A DNA stretch of 47,966 bases from Candidatus Buchananbacteria bacterium CG10_big_fil_rev_8_21_14_0_10_42_9 (GTDB lineage: Bacteria > Patescibacteriota > Patescibacteriia > Buchananbacterales > 21-14-0-10-42-9), in assembly GCA_002773845.1 (NCBI GenBank), contig PEZZ01000029.1, positions 1 through 47,966 on the forward strand, written 5' to 3'. A program made the translations under genes and the position numbers. The notes beneath the pieces are model-generated. The model saw only the letters and a list, made by a program, of their open reading frames with translations. It made no database searches and was not told the DNA's origin. Positions 1-10,800 of this stretch are shown piece after piece. The first letter of the stretch is position 1. Each line of letters opens with the position of its first letter.

Positions 1-725
1 CGGCACAGCTTAAAAAAAATGGAGAAGTGCTGGAAGTCGGACCGGGCATAGGCACGTTAACAGCCCAATTGGCCGAAAAAGTAAAAAAAGTAGTCGCAAT
101 TGAACTTGATAAAAATTTACTCGCCGAACTTCAAAAAAACTTAGGTAACCGAAACAACGTAGAAATAATTCAAGGTGATATTTTGAAAATTAATCGTCAA
201 GCGTTGCCACTTTCAAAAAGTTACAAAATCGTAGCCAATTTGCCATACAACATTACATCAAATTTTTTACGTTTATTTTTATCTCAAGAACCAAAGCCAA
301 GTGCAATGACATTAATGCTACAAAAAGAAGTAGCCCAACGCGTATGCGCTAAACCTCCCCAAATGAGCATATTAAGTTTGTCAGTCCAAGCTTATTGTTA
401 CCCAACCATAAAGTTTTATGTTGATAAAAAAAATTTTTATCCCCAACCTAACGTGGATTCAGCTGTTGTGGCATTGGATCAAGTGTCGCATACATGGAAT
501 TTTAAAACTCCTGAACAGGATTTTTTTCGCTATTTGAAGATCGGCTTTTCGGCTAAACGTAAATATTTGGCCAACAATTTACACAATGGCACTAAGATAA
601 AAATTGGCTTAATTAAGCAAATTTTTAATGACTTGGAGCTATCTCAACGCTCACGGGCACAAGAATTATATTTAGAGCAATGGGATAAAATTGGGCAAAA
701 GCTAAATCAGCACAAGGCAAAATAA
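1..725 (+). CDS. rsmA: 16S rRNA dimethyladenosine transferase RsmA/KsgA, 5' end cut by window
   Basis: This enzyme dimethylates two adjacent adenines in the 3' helix of 16S rRNA, using S-adenosylmethionine, late in small-subunit assembly. The reading frame is already open at base 3 and enters directly in the SAM-binding motif (LEVGPGIGTLT), followed by the acidic ribose-binding strand (AIELDKNL) and the catalytic NLPYNITSNFL motif. A C-terminal helical part follows. The GTG at 27 lies inside motif I, so it is not the start; about 20-40 N-terminal residues are missing upstream. The stop is TAA at 723-725. No terminator-like hairpin with a T-run follows before the next promoter. Confidence 0.95.
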   Translation, partial: AQLKKNGEVLEVGPGIGTLTAQLAEKVKKVVAIELDKNLLAELQKNLGNRNNVEIIQGDILKINRQALPLSKSYKIVANLPYNITSNFLRLFLSQEPKPSAMTLMLQKEVAQRVCAKPPQMSILSLSVQAYCYPTIKFYVDKKNFYPQPNVDSAVVALDQVSHTWNFKTPEQDFFRYLKIGFSAKRKYLANNLHNGTKIKIGLIKQIFNDLELSQRSRAQELYLEQWDKIGQKLNQHKAK

Positions 726-803
726 TAATTTTCTTAAGCATTTATTTATTGACAAATTAAGTAAAATATATCCTAAAATCTTCTTCAATTGGTTAGAATT
801 TTG

Positions 804-812
804 TGCTATAAT
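804..812 (+). promoter_or_regulatory. Extended -10 promoter for the surface-protein/secretion run
   Basis: TGcTATAAT is a perfect -10 hexamer (807-812) with an upstream TG one base away. No good -35 is seen at 17 bases, as is common for extended -10 promoters. Transcription would start near 819 and leave a leader of about 125 bases before the GTG at 944. A second, weaker candidate is TTGACA at 749-754 with TAAAAT at 774-779, but its 19-base spacer is long. Confidence 0.6.
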
Positions 813-896
813 TTATCTAAAGTTAGATGATTTTTAGATTTTCATAGTAAAGGCTAGGAGCTCAAAATAAAAATAAAAATACAACCTAAAAAATTT

Positions 897-911
897 CCCG
901 CTAAGTGCGGG
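897..911. other. Perfect 5-bp G+C hairpin in the leader
   Basis: CCCGC (897-901), a five-base loop and GCGGG (907-911) form a short stem in otherwise AT-rich leader DNA, 32 bases before the start codon. No T-run follows on the + strand, so it does not look like a terminator for rsmA. On the - strand it is followed by a short T-rich tract, but no gene ends into it. It could be a leader structure that affects translation or RNA stability. Confidence 0.4.
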
Positions 912-943
912 ATGATGTTATCCATCACTTTTAATTTTATCTT

Positions 944-1822
944 GTGGCGGGCCCTCAAACAAAACAACAAAATAGAAATTCAAATTTTGGCGGCAGTTCA
1001 TATAGTTTAGACACACTTTACGGTTCACCGATTGGCGAAGTTGAAGAATCGATTTTAAAGGAAAGAATAACTGCCGGCAAAAAGTACTTTTTAAAAAACG
1101 CAGATTCAATTTTACCTAAAACGTTAGTCGTGGTTACCGCGCTGACGTTTTTTGTTGCTGTTTGGCAGGTAAGTGCCAATTTCAATATTTCTCCAATTTT
1201 TCCCGAGGGCGAACCTAACTCGACTCAAAATTTATCCGCCGCGCTCCAGGCCAACTTAATTGCTGATGGCTCAGGTGATACCGACGGTGACGGCGTTAGT
1301 GACGCTGATGAACTAGGGATTTACGGCACCAGTATTTATTTAGCCGATTCTGATTCGGACGGCATTTCTGATTATGATGAAATTCAAAATGGCACTGATC
1401 CCAATTGTTTAGCCGGCGAAGACTGTGAAAATAAATTACGGCAAGAAGCTAATAGTGTTTTATCGGGAGGCAATTTGCCTGCTAATTATACTGCGACCGG
1501 GGCCGCTATTTCGGCAGATGATTTAAGAAATATTTTAGCTGACGAAGGAGTGCCGCAGGCTGATTTAGATTTGTTGAGTGATAATGATTTAGCACAAATT
1601 TATAATCAAGCCGCAAGCGCGACGCAATCTGAGATAGAATTTGACGATAGTTTTTTAAACTTAGATTCAAGCTCAACTGATGTCAAATCTATAATCTCAC
1701 AAATGTCTGCATCTCAGTTACGCCAAGCTTTGTTAGAAGCAGGTTTAACTGAAACGCAGTTAAATCAAGTGAGCGATGAGGAAATTATTAACCTAGCCGA
1801 TGAGGTTTTAAAGACATTTTAG
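944..1822 (+). CDS. Membrane-anchored protein with two calcium-binding-type Asp loops
   Basis: I do not recognise a named family. The 292-residue protein has a polar N-terminus, one membrane segment (about residues 59-78), and then an outside part. Residues 112-123 (DTDGDGVSDADE) and 135-146 (DSDSDGISDYDE) are DxDxDG loops of the thrombospondin type 3 or EF-hand kind that bind calcium. Two C-terminal stretches of about 30 residues (about 192-222 and 258-288) resemble each other (LR..L...G....L...SD), suggesting a tandem helical repeat. GTG at 944 is the first start after an in-frame stop at 932-934. Its stop directly abuts the ATG of the giant gene, so the two are probably cotranscribed and the proteins may act together at the cell surface. 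Confidence 0.75.
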   Translation: MAGPQTKQQNRNSNFGGSSYSLDTLYGSPIGEVEESILKERITAGKKYFLKNADSILPKTLVVVTALTFFVAVWQVSANFNISPIFPEGEPNSTQNLSAALQANLIADGSGDTDGDGVSDADELGIYGTSIYLADSDSDGISDYDEIQNGTDPNCLAGEDCENKLRQEANSVLSGGNLPANYTATGAAISADDLRNILADEGVPQADLDLLSDNDLAQIYNQAASATQSEIEFDDSFLNLDSSSTDVKSIISQMSASQLRQALLEAGLTETQLNQVSDEEIINLADEVLKTF

Positions 1823-4800
1823 ATGAAATCTTTCTTGGTTAAAAACTTTTTTATCTGCCTGGCTACTTTTCTCTTGCTGAGTTCATTGATTGCTCCCTTA
1901 AACCAGTCTTTAGCAGCCGATGTGCCTGGCGCTGATGGCAGTGGCGTCGCTTCGGTTTCAGACCCAGCTGTTAACACAGTTTCCCCTGACGTCACTACTA
2001 GAGATGCCGGAGAGGAAGCTAGAAGAGTAGCAGCCGAAGAGAAAAAAGAGCAGTTAAAAAGAGCAGCCGCCATCGCATTTAAACAAGCACTTAATTTCTT
2101 TTTGCAAAATCTTGCCCATGATTCAGCGGTGGCGATTGTATCTGGGGGGGAAGGCCAAACATCTTTATTTTATGAACAAAGTTTTGGTGATTATGTTTTA
2201 GGCCAACTTGACAGAAGTGCCGGTATTTTTGCGGAAACATTGTTGGGCGATGGCTTTGGCATTAATTATGCAGGTCTATGTGACCCAGGCATTCCTTTTA
2301 GATTAAGTTTAACGCTTGGCTTACCAGGCTTTGAGCCGCCGTCTCCACCATCTTGCACTTTAACTGAATTAGCCGGGAATTGGCGGTCAAGATTAGGCAG
2401 CGCGGACTTTGCAGATTTTTTTGTCGCTTCCTTAGATCCGCGTGCTAATCAGTTGGGGATAGGGGGGGAAATTCAAAAAAATTATTTAGGCGAGTTAATT
2501 GCCAAAGCATTTGTGAGTAGCGGAGAGCGTTCCGATGGCGATTTTGAAGATATAGTTGATAAAATTACTGGTGAAATTTTAACTCCTGGAGATTTGTTAA
2601 GAAGGCAAGCCGAAGAAGGTTTAATCGTTAGGCCGGCTAATATTCAGGAGGCTCGCACCGGAGATATTGTGGCTGACGCCATTGACACGTTTGTGCAAAC
2701 TTTAGCCGGCGAGATGTTTAAAAAATTATTTGAAGGCTTGCGCTCGTTCAGCGGCAGTCGTGGCAGTCGGCCAGCCGTCAATGTTAGATTGCCCGGATCT
2801 TCTGTTTCTTCTCAAATCAGCGGATTACAAGCCGCCCGCGACAGGTTTGCGAGTATTTTTGAGGTTGGCCGACGGGTTGGCGGGCCCCAAGAAATTTTGG
2901 TGGAACTTTCTCAATGTAACAACATTAATAATCCAGGCCCAAATAATTGCGTGATTGATCAAAAATTTCGCCAAGCTGTTGAAAATGAATTAACTGTGCA
3001 ACAAGCCATTAATCAGGATTTACTTGACCCTAATGCTCCGTTCGGATTTATTTCAGGCGGTTTTGAGCCTCCTTACAATCAGGGGTTACCCTATCGCAGT
3101 ATTCTTGTATTAAGAACTCATCGCATTGTTCCAGCATCATGGGAGTTAGCCGCGCAATATATTGGTGTTAATGGGGACGAACAAAAGTTGGGAGACTTAG
3201 TAGACGCTTTTAACGATGTTAATTCCCCATACTTTGGTTTAGTTGATCCAAATTGGGTATTAAAAGCTCCAGAAGCTTTTTGTGCCTTGGAAGGTTTTAG
3301 TAATTATTTGAATGACGATAAAGTTACCGGCAGCGGTTCAAGCTCCCAGCGTGTTGTCACCCGGGCTGAATACTGTGCCGATCAGCAAAGCTGTTTAGAG
3401 GAAGATATTGACGGCAGTTGTAAAACCTATGGTTACTGCACCAAAGAAAAACCAACTTGGGATTTTCAAGCTAACAGATGTAGTGAGGACTTTGCTACCT
3501 GCGAAACTTTTCGCGGCACAAGCGGCAACGTCACTACCGCAAGTTACCTTAAAAACACTTTAGATTTTGAAGGTTGCAGTGTTGATTCGGTTGGTTGCCA
3601 ATGGTATTGCACTGAATACAATCCGTTTAATGGAGTTTGGACTTGTACTGAAGAGCAAGAAAAAGTATTACGAGAATGTAATAACCCTAACGGTTGTAGC
3701 GCGTCGGTGTCTTGTTTTGTGCCGCAAGGCGAACAAGCTTGCCAATCTGACGAAGGTGCCTTTTTATTCTTGCGCAATCCGTGCAGCGCTACTTCGCCTG
3801 GATGGGATGCGGCATCGCAAAGTTGTTTCCGTTCGGAGTCTTGTACGATTGAGCCAGGCGGAGTGCAATGTATTGTGCCGTCATGCTCTGACTTGCCAAA
3901 CCAAGTCGCTAACGGCAGTTTTGAAACTTCTCACCCAACACCGCTAATTAATAACGATCCAGCCGCTAGCTGGGTGCGGGTTGGTAATAATCTGCCTTTT
4001 TCATTAACTCGCGTCACAGGCTCAAATGAAAAAGTATTTTCTGGTAATTTCTCACTTCGTTTCTTCACTAATGGTGGTGTCACGCAAGCCGGTAATTCAC
4101 AGCTCATTTTACAAAATGAAGCTAACACTTTAACCGGTCTGACTGCCGGCAACACCTACACGGCTTCAATTTGGGTCTACAACAGTTTGCAGTTGGGCAA
4201 TGTGTTTTTGCAAGTGAGTTCCGGGTCAGCTGGTTGTAACACACAAGGCTTTGTGCCCCAAAAAGGCACTTGGCAACAAATCGCATGTAATTTTGATGCT
4301 GGCGCGAATACCGCCACAATTCAAATTTATGCAACTGATAATCCGGTGGGTACGTTTTGGCTGGATGAAGCAACTATCACTCAAGAATGTTTGAATGAAC
4401 AAGCCACGGTAACCTTAATTGGGCAGTCGGATTTAGATGGCAGTAAAATTTACTTTGACGATGACGTTCAAACTTGCTCCGCCTCGGAAGCTGGATGTTC
4501 TAACCTGCTTCGCCTCAACCAGAATTTTGGCCGGAACTTAATCGCCATAAATTCAAGCTTTGAAGAGGTTGGTACCGGCTGGCCAATAGCTGGTAGCACT
4601 AACCAGTCTCATATTGGTAATCAATCAGTTGAGCTTGCGCCAGGGCAAAGCGTAACTTATGCCGGACCACCATCCCGCCAGGCCATAACTCCTGGCGTGC
4701 CTTACATTTATTCAGCGTGGGGCTTGGGTGAAAATAGCAGCGGCCAAACCGGTCAATTAACTATTACTGAATTTGCCGGTGGCAGCCAAATTAACTCTCA

Positions 4801-7800
4801 AAGCCAAAATCTCAATTTACCATCTTCATGGCGGCAGTTTAATATGCTATACACCCCATCGCAAAATTTCTGTCAAAATGGAGTTTGTAGCGTGGGGGGG
4901 AACGCTTGCCCCGGCGGCGATAATGATTGTCCGCTGGTGAGCGAAGTGGAGTTAAGCCTAGGCAATAATTCGACTAATGGCCAGGTATGGTATGACGACG
5001 TTACCTTTGGTGATATTTCCGATTTTACTGTCAATGGTTCAATTCAAAACGCCCAAGTAGCTAACGCCGGCGGGGATTTTGGTATCGTTTTAGATAATTT
5101 GCATATTAAACAGCCGCCTTCATATTTGGGCTGCACTGGCGATCCTGAAAGCGATCCGCTTGAATGTGGCTCATACGCGGGGGTATGTAGTGCCGACGAG
5201 GTTGGATGTGATTTATTCTCTCCGACTAACGGCGATATTCCTATCCCTGGCATCCCGGCTGAAGGAGATTATTGCCCATCAGAATGTGTCGGCTACGCTG
5301 CCTTTAAACAATCGGCCACTAATTATGAAAATGAACAATTTCCGGTTTATTTAATTCCCGACCGGGGCGACCAATGTAACGCGGCGGCAGTTGGCTGCCA
5401 AGAGTTTACTAATTTGGATGAAGTCGCACGCGGCGGGGAAGGTTTAGAGTATTACACATTCTTGCGCCAATGCGTAAAACCGGAAAACGCGGTATCCGCT
5501 GGCAATTCATGTGGCACTTTCTTTACTTGGGTTGGCTCGGATGTCACCGGTTTCCAATTACAAGTTCACAATTTGCAACTATCTAATGATCCGGCTACTG
5601 AATGCGACCCTACAGTTTCGGTTTGCCCGGCACAGGTTAATTTAGCCTCTAACTTTGGCCGTTGCGAGAATTTGCAAGACGCGATTAATAATCCTTTCTG
5701 TAAAGAATTTATCGCGCCTAATGGCGATAAGTCTTACATCATTATCGAACAAACAATTTCGTGTACCGACAACTGCGTTCCGTACCGAGCAACTGATGTT
5801 GACTTAGGCATAAACGATTGCCAAGCTTTCGGCGGCGTTGAAGAAGATATAGATAATGATGGAACCGTTGACGCTTGTGTCTTTAACGCGGTGCCGGGAG
5901 AGGGCCAATCTTGTGGCGTGGCGGAAGCCGGTTGCCGGGAATACCGCGGTAATGCGGCGCCAAATGTCTTCAATGTCTTTACCGACACTTTTGAGTTTAA
6001 CGCCGCTAATCAGTGGCATGTGGGCGATATATCTTCAGAATCAACCAACGTTGGCGGCCACTCGCTTGCCTCAGCTTCTGAATTAGACCCAACGATTACT
6101 TCCGCGCAAACATTATCCGGCAGTACCAATAGTGCCGGGTATGTTGATGCCGATGGGAGCGGCACCTGTACTGAGGCGGATGGTTCATACAATGATGCTA
6201 CTCGCACCTGCCTAGCTCAAATGAGAAACGGTGAAACTTGTGAGATATTACTTGGAGATACGTTTTGTGGCATTTTAGATGATCGGTTAGTTAATAATGG
6301 CAATTATCTTTTAAGTTTTTGGGCCAAGAATGCCTCGCAGAACCCAAGCAATGCAAATTTTGATGTGGCAATTTTTAACCAAATTCAAATTGCTACAGAT
6401 ATTGGCGTGGGGCCAAACTGGCAAAATTATTTGCTTGGTCCGTTTACCATAGGGGACGTGTCCCCAGAAGCGATTTTGTCTTTCAGAAGGGATTGCGGTG
6501 CAAACTGTACGGCCGCCGACACATTCTATATTGATAATGTCGTTTTAAAACAAGTTCAAGACTTTGAATACCTTATTAAAGATTCTTGGGATATTCCGTT
6601 AAGCTGTGATTCTAACCCGGCCTTAGATCCGAATACCTATCCTCAACCAAACGCCCCGCAATTTATGCTTGGTTGCCAAGAATACACTGATCGTTTCGGC
6701 CAGTTGCAATATCTAAAATCGTTCGATCAATTATGCCGAGCTTCAGCGGCCGGATGCGAAGCCTTTATTGATACCCATAATTCCAATTCTTCGCTTGCCG
6801 AACAATTTAACCTTGGCGACCCATTGGCACAAGTTAATGTGCCGTCAGACAACCTTACTTATTTGGTTAATGATCCAAATTTTTACTGTCCGTCAACGTC
6901 TCAAGGATGTACGGAGCTTGGCTTACCTGAAATTAATGGCCAAACCGGCAAGGTGTCAGATTATGAAACAGTGTATTTGATTCAGGATCCTGAAACTTTC
7001 GGTACCACCCTTTGCGAAAGTGAAGCTTTGGGTTGTGAGGCGTGGCAAAGTGGTAATGGCTTATCTTATTTTAAAGCTCCGGGCGATAGAACTTGTGAGT
7101 TTGCGGCTAAAGGCGCAGACTCGATTCCCCGTTGGTATAAGTCTGGCACTAACGAAGCGTGCCCAGTTGGCAACACGCCACTTGGCGTTTTGCGCCCTGA
7201 CCGGGCTTGCATTGGCGGGTTTAACGATGGACAACAGTGCCGCACTGACGAAGATTGTTTGGGGCCAAATGACAACAGCTCTAACGATGATGGGAATTGC
7301 CAGAATTGGGCCGGTCTATGTAGCGCGCGTGATAATAGCTGTACTGAATTCGTGGATCCAGGGTCTTCAAATAGGGAAAATCAAATATTTAACGGCGGCT
7401 TCGACCAAGATGTGTTGGGGGATTTAACTAATGGAGTGGATAATTGGTCGGGTCCGGTGAGCTTGCCGTCGGGCCAGCCGGTCTTTACTAATGACGGCAA
7501 ATTCGGCCTTGTCGGCGCTAAAAGCATTTTGAGCCAAATTGGCAATCCGGCGTTTCAATATAATAGTGGCCAAGCTATTCATCAAGATTTAATTTTAGGC
7601 CGCAGTACTTTGTATACCGTTGGTTTTGAAGCGGCAGTACCACCGGGCAGTTCCGTCCCAACGTCTGGTAATTTACGCGCCACCCTAGCTTGCGCTGACC
7701 CGACCGGCGACCAAAAATTACAGTCGTTTGACAACAGTATGTTGGTTAGTGATAATGTGACTTTCAACGGTTCGTTGTATGACGTGGCTGAACTCTCTGT

Positions 7801-10800
7801 GCCGGCTAATGTTATAACCAAAAGCGATCTGTTCAATATTGAAACAGGAGGTTTCACAACCTTTAGCGGACGGGTGTTTATTGACGAACAAAATAACGGT
7901 TGTCGCGTGTACTTTGGCTCAGACGAATCTATTAATTTGTCTTCCGTGCCGATTATTTTTGAGGACGTTTTTGTCAAAGAAACGGGAGTTTATTACCATC
8001 TTAAAAACGATGCTGATTATCAGTCTTGTAATGGTATTGTTAATGCCGAAGAGGGGTGTGTGTTATTCAATGACCGTAGCGAAGTCAATTATTCAATCGG
8101 CGAAAGCGACAGCAGCTATTTAATTTTTAACTCCCACCAAACAGATAACGGCGAAACGGCGAGTTCGAGTTGCGCCGCCGGTAATTGTAATAGCAACTCA
8201 ATTGTCAAAGTTAAGCCGGATCGTGAATGTGCTGAGTGGTTAGATTGCAGCAGCCGTACTAAAGTTGTTGGCTTAGACGGCATTGAACAAGATGTGTGCG
8301 TTGATTTAGTGACTTGCCGTTCATTTGATGCCAATGGTGAATGTGACGATTTTGTTACGCCTTCGTCTGAATTAGTCGCAAACAATTTAACACCGCTTAA
8401 TCAAACCTTCGCTTATCGCGATGTTAGCCGCCTGCGAAATCTGTCCGGTTATTCAACGCCCGGGTATCGCTTTGATAGCACCGGGTCCTTTGCGATTGAA
8501 GGCCAATACCAATACAGCTTAATGCCGCAAGTTGGGGAAGTGGCCGAAGTGCCAAATCCGAGTTTTGAAATCTTTACCGCCGATTCTGAACCGCTGGGTT
8601 GGAGCTTCCCTGATTTTAGTCGAGTGTGGACGTCTAACTTATTTAATGTCATTGCTGATCCAGTCACAGCCGAAACTGAAGGGATTACCCAGCAAGACGG
8701 CAATGCAATTTTACGGTTTGGTTCAAATTTTGGAGTTATTTCAGATTCCTTTGATGTCTTTGCTAATACCGAATATGTCTTGTCGGCGTTAATTAATACT
8801 CGTCAGTTAGATGTTGGTGAAGCAAGCGGAAATAGCAACATTGCTACTAGGATAGAAGTTGTAATTGATGACGGTGGTCGCACTAATGTAATTAGCGGTT
8901 CAACCATTGAGCAGCCGGCCGGGCTTGGCTGGCGCCAGCGTTTGGTAAGCTTCTCAACTCCAAGCAATGTTACCAAGGTTAGAATTAGAATGTATAACAC
9001 TGACGGCTCGGCCGAGTGCGAAGGCGGTTTTGACGATCCGGATTGTTTTATAGAAGGTAAAACTTTTGTGGATTTAGTTAAGTTGCGCCCAGCCTTGGAA
9101 GTTCAATCAATTAATCAATCGCCCGTGCTGGTAGGAAATTCTTGTCGAGTATATCCTGAAAGCGATTCGCTGTCTTGCGAATACACCGGCGATGAAGGTA
9201 TCACTTATCAAGGCATCAACGGTTATTGCTTACTTGAGGATCCGCGAAACCCTAACTTGTGTTTGCAGTGGTGGCCGGTAAATATGATTAAAGGCGATCA
9301 ACGCGACTTAGTGGCAGGTTACAACGACCGCTTTCCGCTGTATCAATGTTTAGCCAATGATTTGACTTTAACTGAAAAAATCGAAGACACAGGCATCATC
9401 ACTGTGGCCGAAGCCTGTGTTGGCGGCTACTTCCCGACCTTTACGCCAGATTGCGTGTTGTTTAGACATGAAGATGCCCAGCCGTTGAACAGCAAAGGTA
9501 ATGGCGCACCGAGGACTTTGGACGCGGCCGGTATATCCGAGAGCGAAAAAGATTTTGCTTCGCTGGGTTTATTGGAGCGGGTTCGTTTAGACGTCACTTT
9601 CCCGGGCGGTTTAACCGCTTGCGCTGGAAACTTCGTAGGTAATCTTATTCCATTTTCTGAACAATCTCCCACCGGGCGAACAGTACGCACATTTGATGTA
9701 ATGAATTCTTCATATGAATATACTGACCCAGCCTTTGTTTGGGGCTTATCTGTCGGCGGTGATACTTACTGTTCGGCTTACGTTGGATTTTTTGAAGAAA
9801 CAGCCCAAAATCACTCGCGCGGAGATTTAGCTTTTATCCAGGCTTGCGCTATTGACCAAGGTAGTTGTTCCACCCGCGACAGTCACCGGTTTAACTTGCA
9901 GTTTGATGGTTTTACAGGTTTTGACAATTTAGAATGTCGCGCCTTTAGTCAAACCGTAACTCGGGCCGGGTCAAACAAAGCTTGGAATGCGCGGGTGGAT
10001 AAAGGTTCAGACTTTGAGCTACACGATACGCTCACTATCTACAGCAGTGATTCAGCACCGTTTGGCGCGGCTCAACCTCCAGATCCGATCAATCGGCCAG
10101 AGCTTTGGGATAACAGTACGGCTGATGGTTTGCAACCATTGGGAGTAGAGAACCCAGATGCTTCATTTGCCCCTCCATATCAAGCGCGTTCAGGTTCGGT
10201 TTTTGCCTGTATTGGCTCAACGCCTGAAACAGACCAAAAAACTTTTACCGATGACTTTATTAGCCAATTACCTAGCGGCGGGGCAGTTTATACGTGTAAT
10301 GGCGGAATTAATGACGGGATTACCTGCGATCCGTCGTTATCGCTAGCTTGTACGGCTTCAGAATGCACTGGCGATCCAGATTTTAATGGCAATGCCTGCC
10401 ATAATGATAGTGAGTGCGGCCTAGGAACATGTGTTGATCCAAATCCATCAGACAATGGCACTTGTGTGCAAACTAGCGGTAGCTCCGGTGGTTCAACTTG
10501 TGGATTAGTCGGCCGATGTTCAGTTTCAGGATCAGTTTGTGTTCAATACCCGTACTTCAATCGTCCAACAATTGGTTTTTGCAGCAGTGATGACCCGCAA
10601 ACCAGCGGTTTAGAGTGCCAAAGTGATGCTGACTGCGGTTTTGGCGTATGTCAAACTAATGTGCGCGGAGCAGGGCTTTATTTGTCTGGCGGGTGTCCGG
10701 TTGAAGGGGAAGTTTGTGACTTGTTAAATTACACTGACGATGGCGGCCCAGAAGATGATCCTTCAGGCAATCCAATCCCGTTTGATATTCGCCAAGATAA

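Noticed and set aside
912-1010. 32-codon upstream open frame over the start of the calcium-loop gene
   Set aside because: It begins ATGATG right after the leader hairpin, but it overlaps a well-supported gene and shows no family signal; chance is likely.
2730-10346. Many other-frame open frames inside the giant gene
   Set aside because: They are shadows of a single uninterrupted coding frame with signal peptide and modules.
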